The notes beneath the pieces are model-generated. The model did no database searches. It was not told where the DNA came from and saw only the letters and a program-made list of their open reading frames with translations. The translations under genes were made by a program, and so were the position numbers. From Candidatus Acidiferrum typicum (GTDB lineage Bacteria > Acidobacteriota > Terriglobia > Acidiferrales > UBA7541), in the NCBI GenBank assembly GCA_002478115.1, contig DLMH01000201.1, positions 1-48,786 of the forward strand: a stretch of DNA of 48,786 bases, in the 5' to 3' direction. Positions 1 through 7,226 of this stretch are shown one piece after another; position 1 is the stretch's first letter, and the number at the start of each line of letters is the position of its first letter.

Positions 1-158
1 ACTGGACTTGGAACTCCATGCCATGCTGCAAATTCTGAGCGTCTCCCTGTTCGAGAAAATCCCCTTGATTCAAGTGCTTACGCAAACCGCTCTGAAACCC
101 GAGGCACCCGATGTCGCTAAACAATTGCAAATGTTCACCTTTTAACCGGACACTACTG
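1..158 (+). mobile_element. Right end of an IS4-like insertion sequence
   Basis: The left edge holds the last 158 bases of an insertion sequence. It contains the 3' end of a transposase gene, and 13 bases after the stop (ccggacactactg, 146-158) read inward as cagtagtgtccgg, which resembles terminal repeats I remember for IS elements in soil bacteria. Immediately beyond, from about 159, homology to a TPR gene starts in mid-domain, so 158/159 is the likely element boundary. The other end lies outside the window, so the terminal repeat and target duplication cannot be verified. Confidence 0.5.
2..145 (+). CDS. IS4-family transposase, C-terminal fragment
   Basis: An open frame entering from the left edge encodes 47 residues and ends with TAA at 143-145. 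It contains the stretch LQILSVSLFEKIPLIQVL and finishes in QLQMF plus two residues. This pattern, ILxxLSVxxFEKxPxxxxL followed by a QLxxF tail, is how I remember the C-termini of DDE transposases of the IS4 superfamily. The catalytic DDE residues lie upstream, outside the window. The same reading frame runs on after the stop into the TPR gene, but the two parts are unrelated in sequence character, so this is a junction and not a single gene with a nonsense mutation. Family assignment rests on a short C-terminal signature. Confidence 0.55.
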   Translation: MDLELHAMLQILSVSLFEKIPLIQVLTQTALKPEAPDVAKQLQMFTF

Positions 159-1300
159 TCTACTACCAAGTTGTAACTGGGGAACTGGATAAAGCGGCCC
201 AGATATATCAGGAGATGATGGATAGCTACCCACGGGAGGCCATGACATACGCCATTTTGGGCACCGTGCTCGCATCACAGGGGCAGTATGAAAAAGCCTC
301 GGAGGTCGAGAGGCAAGCCGTGCGCCTTGCACCGGATGTGCTGGATTGGTACCAGTTTCTCGCCACCTACACCCTTGCCTTACAGCGTCTAGACGAAACG
401 AGGCAGATCATTCACGAGGCAAAGGCGCGAAAACTAGACGGTTCAGCACTACACACTAGTCTTTATGCTCTGGCCTTCCTCGACGGGGACTCCGTGGCGA
501 TGGCAGAGGAGCAACAATGGTTTTTGAACAAGCCCGAGTATGAGAACGCTGGACTGGCGCTGGCATCCGACACCGAGGCGTATGGCGGTCATCTGCGCAA
601 GGCGCGGGAACTGACCAAGCGGGCAGTGGACTCCGCCGTACGGACTGACCAAAAAGAAAATGGGGCGACCTATCTGGCGGTTGCTGCTCAGCGGGAAGCA
701 GCTTACGGCAATGCTGTGGAAGCGCGGCGATCAGCGGCAGAGGCTTTGAAGCTTGCTCCCGCGAGTCAGGGTGCCGAGAGCGAAGCCGCGCTTGCGTTTG
801 CCATGGCGGGCGATACGGCAAGAGCCGAGTCCTTGGCGCTGGACTTAGGGAAACGCTTTCCGCTGGACACGCAAATGCAGTCGCTTTCGCTGCCAACGAT
901 TCAGGCGCAAATGGCGCTGGACAGAAAGAACCCGGCTTCCGCCTTGAATGCGTTACAAGCTGCTACACGCATCGAGTTGGCCGGTTCCTGCCTCCATTCG
1001 GTGTATGTACGCGGAGAGGCATACTTGGCAGCCGGACAGGGCAGTGCTGCTGCCGCCGAGTTTCAGAAAATCCTCGACCACAGCGGCATCGTCGTGAACT
1101 GCTGGACTGGAGCCTTGGCGCATCTAGGAGTGGCACGTGGGAACGCATTGCAGGCGAGAACCTCGCAGGGCTCGGATGCCGATGCCGCCCGCACTCGGGC
1201 GCTCGCCGCCTACAAAGACTTCCTCACGCTCTGGAAAGACGCCGACCCGGACATTCCCATCCTCATCGCTGCGAAAGCGGAGTACGCGAAGCTGAAATAG
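159..1300 (+). pseudogene. 5'-truncated TPR protein (C-terminal half of an acidobacterial sensor/kinase-type protein)
   Basis: The homologous reading frame starts around 161 (YYQVVTGELDKAAQIYQEM), well before the first in-frame ATG at 212-217, so that ATG is not the original start. The rest, about 380 residues, is a TPR superhelix with a conserved C-terminal block (GHLRKARELTKRAVDSAV, the AGDTARAESLA segment, DHSGIVVNCWTGALAHLGVA, LWKDADPDIPI). In Acidobacteriota this C-terminal half normally follows a serine/threonine kinase or a winged-helix DNA-binding domain. That N-terminal effector is missing, replaced by the end of an IS4-like element. The remaining frame is intact over about 1.1 kb, suggesting a recent disruption. 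A shortened protein from the internal ATG is possible, but no clear ribosome binding site is seen. Confidence 0.65.
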
Positions 1301-1341
1301 TTCAGGTACGAAAAATTGTGACGCCGGCGTGCCGCAAAACC

Positions 1342-1364
1342 TGCCAACACCGCCAGGGTTGGCA
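1342..1364. terminator. Hairpin between convergent genes
   Basis: TGCCAAC and GTTGGCA form a perfect 7-bp stem around a 9-base loop. It sits in the 155-bp gap between the TPR remnant (+) and the aminotransferase gene (-), where a bidirectional terminator would be expected. No good T-run follows on either strand, so the role is uncertain. Confidence 0.3.
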
Positions 1365-1455
1365 TCATTTGCAATTCTGGGCGCTTGATTCCAGACAAGT
1401 CGTGCGTCTGCGATAAAGCCCGGAAAATCCCGCTTACAGGTCCATCCGCCAGTTT

Positions 1456-2643
1456 TCAATTCGAGGAATTGCCCGCCAGGAAGGCTGCCGCGGAGTTTGC
1501 CGAAAGCTCTTCGCTTGCCCGGTTACCGGCCAAAGGAAGCAACTCGCCTAAATTTTCACAAACCTCAGCAATTTGCTCGTCCTGCAATCGATTGAAAAAC
1601 GGCAATGCCAGGCAGCGCGAGGCCTCAAACTCCGTCACACGCAAGTCTGCCCTGGGCCCGCACGCGGACCGGTAGGCCGGCTGCATATGAACCGGCGCAA
1701 AATACCTGCCACAGCCGATCCCGCGGCGATGCATCTCGTTCATGATCCAGTCGCGATGAATTTGCGTCAACGCTCCCGAGAGCCGCACGACGTAGACGAA
1801 CCAACTCAATTTGCGCCGCGGCAATTCCAGTGCGGGCAGCCTGAGGTTTTCAATTCCCCTTAATTTCTCATTATACTTTCCGGCGATTTCCTCGCGCCGC
1901 GACAGTATTGCATCTATCCTTTTCAACTGGCTGATTCCCAACGCACAATTCATTTCCGCCAAGCGGTAGTTGTATCCAAGCTCGGAATGTTGGAACCAGT
2001 CGTTGGAGTCCGTCCGGCCTTGATTGCGCAGTGCCCGGAGCATGGAAGCGATGCGCGGATTCTCGGTAACGACGGCTCCGCCTTCGCCTGTTGTGATCTG
2101 CTTATTGGGATAGAAAGCGAAGACGCCGGCATCTCCCCAGCCGCCGACTTTCCGCCCATCGAATTCCGCGCCAATGGCCTCGCAGGCATCCTCAATTACG
2201 CAGAGATGATGTTGCCGGGCGATCTCCAGGATGGCCGGTAGTTCCGCGGGGCACCCGAAAGTATGGACAAGCAGGATGGCTTTGGCCCTGTTCGTGATGG
2301 CAGCTTCAATTCGAGAGGGGTCAAGATTGAGCGAACCGGGTTCGATATCAACAAACACGGGAATCGCTTTTTCGTAGCGCAGGACGTTGGCCACGGCGAT
2401 GAAGGCAAAGGAAGGCACAATCACTTCGTCTCCCTCGCCGATGCCAAGCGCGCGTATGCACAGATGCAAGCCTGCCGTGCCGGAGCTTACGCCTATGGCA
2501 TGTGCAGCGCCGGCATAGCCGGCGATCGCGTGTTCAAACTCCTCCAGCTTGGGGCCCAAGCTTAGACGCGGAGTGCGCAGCACGCCGGCAACGGCGTCGA
2601 TGTCCTCCTGCTGTACGTCAGGAGCAGAGAGAGGGATTCTCAT
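1456..2643 (-). CDS. DegT/DnrJ/EryC1 family sugar aminotransferase
   Basis: PLP-dependent aminotransferase acting on nucleotide-linked keto-sugars in the cytoplasm. From the chosen start (MRIPLSAPDV) it is 395 residues. The fold-type I landmarks are present: SSGTAGLHL near residue 53-61, IEDACEAIGA near 150-159, and FYPNKQITTGEGG with the Schiff-base lysine at about residue 181. The ATG at 2641-2643 overlaps the stop of the upstream epimerase gene as ATGA, which decides the start over a longer form beginning at 2667. The last ~25 residues (rich in Ala, Ser, Asn) extend past the usual end of the family and look low in complexity. Its partners suggest it aminates a 4-keto-6-deoxy sugar made by the dehydratase at the head of the operon. 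The exact product cannot be told from sequence alone. Confidence 0.88.
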   Translation of the reverse strand: MRIPLSAPDVQQEDIDAVAGVLRTPRLSLGPKLEEFEHAIAGYAGAAHAIGVSSGTAGLHLCIRALGIGEGDEVIVPSFAFIAVANVLRYEKAIPVFVDIEPGSLNLDPSRIEAAITNRAKAILLVHTFGCPAELPAILEIARQHHLCVIEDACEAIGAEFDGRKVGGWGDAGVFAFYPNKQITTGEGGAVVTENPRIASMLRALRNQGRTDSNDWFQHSELGYNYRLAEMNCALGISQLKRIDAILSRREEIAGKYNEKLRGIENLRLPALELPRRKLSWFVYVVRLSGALTQIHRDWIMNEMHRRGIGCGRYFAPVHMQPAYRSACGPRADLRVTEFEASRCLALPFFNRLQDEQIAEVCENLGELLPLAGNRASEELSANSAAAFLAGNSSN

Positions 2644-3833
2644 GAGCCACTTGTTCTTACAGCGCAATCCGCGGAGCTCATCAGCGAACTATGGCGCTTC
2701 ACCAGGAGGTCCGGGGTCAATGGCACGGTCGTCAACACTTGCACAATCTTTTCGGAAGCGTGGCCGTCACCATAGGGGTTTGCCAGGTCCGCGAGCGATT
2801 GGCGGAATTCCGCCGTTCTGGCGATGGCGATTGTCTTGAGGATGGAGGTCTTGTCTGCGGCAGCGTCCAGGACATTCCTGGCGCGTTCGCGGCCTTGTTG
2901 CCGCATGCCAATATTGACCGTGGGAAGCTGAAAGGATGCCGTTTCCATAATTCCGCTGCTGGAATTCCCGATGAGCATTTTGACGTGCGGCAGCAGACTC
3001 CAATAGGTAACGGCGTCAAGGTTTGTGAATATGGCTCCGCGGCCGCGAGACGCCAGGAAAGCTTTGCTTCTGTCAATCAGGGCGCGGCTTCCGGCGTCGG
3101 CATTCGGATAGCAAAACAGGATGTCGTCGGGAAGGGCCTCAAGCGCGCCAAACAATGCGTCCGCCTCCGTAAGTGTGTCTGGAGCGAGGGTCACGGGATG
3201 ATAGGCGACAAGCAGGGGCGGGGCCGCGAGATCCCTCTGTAACTTGGATTCGAGTTGCTCCCGTGTAAGAAGTGCTCCCCGACGCAGATGATCCAAAGAC
3301 GGCGCGCCTGCCCGGTGCACGCGCCATTCTTCCTCGCCCATGGAGATTACTCTTTGCCGGGCAGCCTGGGTGGAAGTGAAATGAATGTGACTCATCTTCG
3401 TCAAGGCGTTGCGTACGGCATCGTCAATCGCGCCTTCGCTGATTTCGCCGCCCTCGATGTGCGCGATGGGAATGCGCAAAGCGAGAGCCACGGAAGCTGG
3501 GGCCAGCATCTCGTAGCGGTCCGCGATCAAGAGAAGCAGGTCTGGCCGCATCCGTCCAAATAAATCGGCCAGCCCGAGCACGGCAACGCCAATGGTCTTG
3601 GCCATTCCGATGTCGCTGTCGGAGCTGAGCAGGCATTCGATGCGCGCGTCGATGGGGAAGCCGTCTTTTTCGATCTCCTGGAAAGTGTGACCAAACTCCG
3701 GCGAAAGGTGCGGCCCGAGGGCGACGATTCTCAAATCCACCGAGCCGGCTTGCGACAGATCGCGCAGCGGCCAGTAAAGATGGCTGTAGTCGGCTCGGGA
3801 GGAAGTGACAACGGCGATGGTCCGCTGCTTCAT
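2640..3833 (-). CDS. Hydrolysing UDP-sugar 2-epimerase, NeuC/LegG-like
   Basis: Converts UDP-GlcNAc, or a UDP-2,4-diacetamido-trideoxy sugar, to the free ManNAc-type sugar plus UDP, an early step of nonulosonic (sialic-like) acid synthesis. The 397-residue protein begins MKQRTIAVVTSSRADYSHLY, typical of the NeuC branch. It carries HIEGGEISEGAIDDAVRNAL, the AYHPVT strand and the UDP-binding GNSSSGIMETASF segment. The ATG at 3831-3833 overlaps the dehydratase stop by four bases, so the longer frame to 3908 is not needed. Its own stop overlaps the aminotransferase start in the same way. Non-hydrolysing WecB-type activity is less likely given the NeuC-like N-terminus. No NeuB-type synthase or CMP-transferase lies in the window. 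Confidence 0.87.
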   Translation of the reverse strand: MKQRTIAVVTSSRADYSHLYWPLRDLSQAGSVDLRIVALGPHLSPEFGHTFQEIEKDGFPIDARIECLLSSDSDIGMAKTIGVAVLGLADLFGRMRPDLLLLIADRYEMLAPASVALALRIPIAHIEGGEISEGAIDDAVRNALTKMSHIHFTSTQAARQRVISMGEEEWRVHRAGAPSLDHLRRGALLTREQLESKLQRDLAAPPLLVAYHPVTLAPDTLTEADALFGALEALPDDILFCYPNADAGSRALIDRSKAFLASRGRGAIFTNLDAVTYWSLLPHVKMLIGNSSSGIMETASFQLPTVNIGMRQQGRERARNVLDAAADKTSILKTIAIARTAEFRQSLADLANPYGDGHASEKIVQVLTTVPLTPDLLVKRHSSLMSSADCAVRTSGS

Positions 3834-4879
3834 AAGGCACTCGGTTGCGCCGCACGCGCGGATGCAATAACCACTTCGCTGGGGCGATATTCGGGCACGA
3901 GCTGGCACAACTGCTCGAGGACGCCCGCAACGTCGCGCCGCGCGGCACTTTCCTTCAGCGCCGCCATTGCGGTGTCGAATTGTTGGTGAGATGGCTGAGG
4001 AGTTTTGATCAATCGCAGCGTGGCATTGTCCGCGGGATCGACCGATTCGAGATCCGAAACGAACTGCTCGGCCATTTTGTCGCCCGGTCGCAGCCCCGTC
4101 ATCACAATCGGGATCTCGTTTCCGGGCTGATATCCAGCTTCCTTGATGAGTTGCCGCGCGAGATCCAGAATCCGCACTGGTTCACCAAGATCAGAGATGA
4201 ATATGCCACCTCCACCAGGCAGCCTTGTTGCCAAAAGCACCAGCTCGACGGCCTCGTCCATGCTCAGGAAGTAGCGATTCACGCCGGGATGGGTCACGGT
4301 TACAGGCCCTGCCGTGGAGATCTGCTGCAGGAATGCCGGAACCACGCTTCCTTGCGAGCCGTAAACATTTCCCAGCCGCACAGCCCTCATGGGACTCCGT
4401 GAGCTGCTCCATCGCAATAACGCAAGCTCCGCCACTCTTTTCGATGCGCCCATTACACTGCGGGGGTTTACCGCTTTATCCGTAGACACCATGACGAACG
4501 TGGCGACTTCGTAGCGTTGGGCAGTCTGCGCCAGCAGGTTTGTCCCGATCGCATTGTTCTGCACCGCCGCAATCGGATTCCTTTCCATCAGCGGCACCTG
4601 TTTGAAGGCTGCCGCATGGATCACCACTTCGGGTTTTCGTTCTTCAAATAGTTCGGTAAGCAGGGCGCTATCGCCGAAGTCTCCCAAAACGGGCGAGCGC
4701 ACATGGCCCCCGGGAAGGGAACTCAGATCAAAGTCAATCTGATGGAGATGGCTTTCCGAGTGATCCAGAAGTATGAGAGACCGGGGGTTGTGCTGGATGA
4801 TCGCCTTTGCCAGCGCGGATCCGATCGAGCCGCCCGCTCCGGTCAGCAATACACAACGCTCGGCGAAAGGATTGTTCAT
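3830..4879 (-). CDS. CapD-like UDP-N-acetylhexosamine 4,6-dehydratase/epimerase (Polysacc_synt_2)
   Basis: Short-chain dehydrogenase-type enzyme of the polysaccharide biosynthesis family, expected to make a UDP-4-keto-6-deoxy-HexNAc. The Rossmann motif GAGGSIGS lies about 15 residues in, STDKAVNPRSVMGASKR supplies the family's active-site region, and HAAAFKQVPLMERNP matches the CapD/FlaA1 signature. It has about 349 residues and lacks the four N-terminal membrane helices of long CapD proteins, so it is a soluble short form. The ATG at 4877-4879 (MNNPFAERCVLLTG) places the GxxGxxG motif at the usual distance. A longer start at 4972 is possible because no strong ribosome binding site precedes either. 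It heads a three-gene run with the epimerase and aminotransferase, all coupled by ATGA overlaps. Confidence 0.87.
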   Translation of the reverse strand: MNNPFAERCVLLTGAGGSIGSALAKAIIQHNPRSLILLDHSESHLHQIDFDLSSLPGGHVRSPVLGDFGDSALLTELFEERKPEVVIHAAAFKQVPLMERNPIAAVQNNAIGTNLLAQTAQRYEVATFVMVSTDKAVNPRSVMGASKRVAELALLRWSSSRSPMRAVRLGNVYGSQGSVVPAFLQQISTAGPVTVTHPGVNRYFLSMDEAVELVLLATRLPGGGGIFISDLGEPVRILDLARQLIKEAGYQPGNEIPIVMTGLRPGDKMAEQFVSDLESVDPADNATLRLIKTPQPSHQQFDTAMAALKESAARRDVAGVLEQLCQLVPEYRPSEVVIASARAAQPSAL

Positions 4880-5331
4880 AAGAAGGCGATCGTCACAAGC
4901 CGCGGGCGCGAAACGCGAATCATCCCGGCACATCGGCGACCCTAACATTACTTTGCCACAAAACCTGCTCAACGCGCCAAGCCCAATGTCATTTGAAATT
5001 CTCGCTTCTTGATTGCCAGCGAGCCGCGGTCAGCCAGCCGGACAATCCGGCTTTCAGGATCGCCCGCCAATTGATCGAGGCTCTTTCCTCTTCTTCAACC
5101 AGCTTCCCGAATTGGGACTCCCTGCAGACGATGTTCCACTTTGAGTCTTCACGACTCCTCACCTTCGCTTTTTCTCTGGTGAATCGCAGCGCGCATTCGC
5201 GGAAATACGCGGCAAACCAGCGGTCAATGCATCCGGCCGCGATGCTGGGTATTGGAGAGCGAATTGCTCCCCAGTTGGCAGGTTTCTCTCGCAGACAACT
5301 CTCGCGCTGTTCGCGAATAGGCAACTGACCC
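4880..5331. other. Intergenic region between divergent glycan genes
   Basis: About 450 bp separate the minus-strand sugar operon from the plus-strand flippase, so both promoters should lie here. An open frame runs through on the minus strand (5495 to 4989; an internal start at 5378 encodes a signal-like MRVRFSVCVLTAIIAMG). It overlaps the flippase start, has no recognisable domain and an unusual composition. I treat it as unproven. No convincing promoter hexamers stand out. Confidence 0.4.
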
Positions 5332-6729
5332 ATGGCAATGATCGCCGTCAAGACGCAAACGGAAAACCGAACGCGCATCGCAGCTTTGCCCCAGTCGAGC
5401 GCCCCGCTCATTCCGAACTGGAGACTCTGGGGAATCCGATGGTCCTTTTCCCTGGTCGATCCGGGCGCGGCAGTGAGTGCAGGCCTGCTCGTCAATCTAC
5501 TCCTCGCGCGCTGGCTTCCGCCGCAGCAGTACGGCGCCTTTGCTCTGGTCTTTGCGCTGTTCCTCTTCCTCGCCGGCTTTCACAACGCGCTGCTTCTCGA
5601 GCCCATGAGCGTCCTCGGGCCAGCCAACTATCAGCGCAGCCTCGCGGATTACTTTGAGGCGCAAATCTGGGTGCACCTCGCTTTCACCGCGGTGCTTGCC
5701 ACTCCTCTGCTTCTCGCCGCCGCGCTACTCGCCTTGTTCGGCTACGGTGGCCCTCTGCCGGGCGCCCTTCTCGGTGCCGGCCTCGCGCTGCCATTTATCC
5801 TTCTGCTGTGGCTGGCGCGCCGCATGTGCTGCATCCTCGAACGGCCCGTCAGCGCAATGCCCGGAAGCGTCTGCAGCCTGGTGCTGCTCCTTTGCGGGCT
5901 GCTCGCTCTGCAGGCCACTCACAAAACCACACTCTTCCTGGTGTTCTTGTTCCTCGGATTTGCCGGCTTGTGCGCAGCCCTGCTGATTTTTCACGACCTG
6001 CAGATCGGCCTGGACGAAACGCGCCCCTGCAGCGTCAACTGGCTTTCCGCTGCCGCGGAGAACTGGCGTTATGGCCGGTGGCTGCTGGGCGGCGCAGTGT
6101 GCTTCGCATCGCTTAGTCAAACGCCGGTGCTTCTGGCGCCGGTTTTTCTCGGCCTCGCCGCAACCGGAAAAATGTTCGCGATGCAGATCCCCGCGCTCCT
6201 GATGCTGCAGTGCAGCGCGGCGGCCGCGATGTTTCTGCTCCCGAGCTTTGCCCGCGAGTCCCTCACTGGCAGCAGCAAACGCCTGCGGCAACTCGCCCAT
6301 CGCGTCAGCCTGAGTCTCGCGGGAGCATCGCTGCTATTCGCCGCGCTTCTCTACTTCATCGCCGCACCGCTCGAGCGCCTCCTCTTTGGCGGCAAGTTTG
6401 CCAGCGATGCCTGGCTTATCCCAGTGTTCATGATCATCCCGCTCTCTGCGAGTCTTGCCAGCGGCTATTCCATGGCGCTCCGCGCGATGCAGCGCCCGCA
6501 TTACGATCTCCTCGCCAACCGCATCGCCGCCGCAGTCTCCGTGCAAACCGCATTTCTTTTCATCCCGCTCTGGGGTCTCGCCGGCGCCGCCATCAGCCTC
6601 GCTTCAGGCTTCGCCGTGCACGCCTCAGTCGTCTACCTTTGTTTCCGCCAGGCCACCGCAAACGATCGCAAAGAATTTGCAAGCCAGTCCGCGGAAGAAA
6701 TTACCCCGCTGGAGCAGCTCAGTGCCTGA
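5332..6729 (+). CDS. Wzx-like polysaccharide flippase (MOP superfamily membrane protein)
   Basis: Integral membrane protein of 465 residues with about 12 hydrophobic helices, beginning with WSFSLVDPGAAVSAGLLVNLLLARWLPPQ-type helix 1. That pattern (an arginine-tryptophan turn after helix 1, then YGAFALVFALFLFLAGFHNA) is typical of Wzx/RfbX and oligosaccharide flippases. The role is to move undecaprenyl-linked repeat units from cytoplasm to periplasm. It stands divergent to the nucleotide-sugar operon, which fits a shared glycan locus. Other MOP members (lipid II flippase MurJ, MATE exporters) are less likely because the MurJ signature residues are not seen. No strong ribosome binding site precedes the ATG; an ATG two codons downstream is equally possible. 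A GC-rich hairpin with T-run follows 13 bases after the stop. Confidence 0.8.
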   Translation: MAMIAVKTQTENRTRIAALPQSSAPLIPNWRLWGIRWSFSLVDPGAAVSAGLLVNLLLARWLPPQQYGAFALVFALFLFLAGFHNALLLEPMSVLGPANYQRSLADYFEAQIWVHLAFTAVLATPLLLAAALLALFGYGGPLPGALLGAGLALPFILLLWLARRMCCILERPVSAMPGSVCSLVLLLCGLLALQATHKTTLFLVFLFLGFAGLCAALLIFHDLQIGLDETRPCSVNWLSAAAENWRYGRWLLGGAVCFASLSQTPVLLAPVFLGLAATGKMFAMQIPALLMLQCSAAAAMFLLPSFARESLTGSSKRLRQLAHRVSLSLAGASLLFAALLYFIAAPLERLLFGGKFASDAWLIPVFMIIPLSASLASGYSMALRAMQRPHYDLLANRIAAAVSVQTAFLFIPLWGLAGAAISLASGFAVHASVVYLCFRQATANDRKEFASQSAEEITPLEQLSA

Positions 6730-6742
6730 TCCCCTTTGGACC

Positions 6743-6764
6743 GCGGCGCCTCGGCGCCGCTTTT
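6743..6764 (+). terminator. Rho-independent terminator after the flippase gene
   Basis: GCGGCGCC and GGCGCCGC form a perfect 8-bp stem with a two-base loop, followed by TTTT, only 13 bases after the flippase stop. The same layout, ending in TTTTACGG, recurs at 40630-40651 before another gene, so this may be a repeat family that doubles as a terminator. Confidence 0.65.
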
Positions 6765-6860
6765 ACGGTCAATACCCCATACCCAGTTTGCCAGTGTAGA
6801 GCACAGCGCGTGGAAGAAACCGCCGCATCCGCACCAACACCGGCGTCGCCTGGCGGGTGA

Positions 6861-6930
6861 CACAGTCACTCCTGTTTACCCTGAGCTTCGAAGGGTTTAC
6901 TCTAAGCTGCGAAGGGACTGCGCTCTTGGG
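6861..6930. repeat. Nested palindromic repeats
   Basis: The two halves of the hairpin repeat found intact at 16963 and 28725 (CACAGTCACTCCTG, then ACTGYGCTCTTGGG) are here split apart by 42 bases. Those 42 bases are two tandem 21-base units, each containing a CCCTGAGCTTCGAAGGG-like palindrome (second unit diverged). This is the clearest non-coding content of the 500-bp gap 6730-7226, together with a terminator at 6743 and a GGTGCCCC/GGGGCACC hairpin at 7039-7082. No gene is seen in that gap. Confidence 0.75.
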
Positions 6931-7038
6931 CTACCTTCCGAGTAGGATGACGCGCTGAATTGACCTGCTTTCCACTATCGTTATCGAACCACTGCAAAGC
7001 CAATCACTGCCGTGCTGCGCTGAAAACTATCTGACGAG

Positions 7039-7082
7039 GGTGCCCCAAAACCCCCACGCGTAAAACCGACACGTGGGGCACC
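7039..7082. repeat. GGTGCCCC...GGGGCACC inverted repeat
   Basis: Outer arms GGTGCCCC and GGGGCACC flank a short spacer that itself contains CCCACG facing CGTGGG. Similar GAGCCCACCC...GTGGGGCAC elements lie at 39830 and 40482, so this belongs to a dispersed intergenic repeat class. It lies 145 bp past the end of the porin gene. Confidence 0.55.
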
Positions 7083-7226
7083 GACGGCATCGTAGCCCTT
7101 CGTTTATCTATAACAATGGTGTACTTCGCCGGACGATGGCCCCCGCAAGGGGAAAAGCGAACCAACCACCAGCGCCTGGGCCACCAGCCTTCAGGTTTTC
7201 CGCTCCAAGGAATCCCGAACTCAACA

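Noticed and set aside
4989..5495. Minus-strand frame of 168 residues upstream of the sugar operon, with a signal-like internal start at 5378
   Set aside because: It overlaps the flippase start, has no recognisable domain, and its amino-acid pattern is not gene-like. It could be a decayed gene but cannot be supported.
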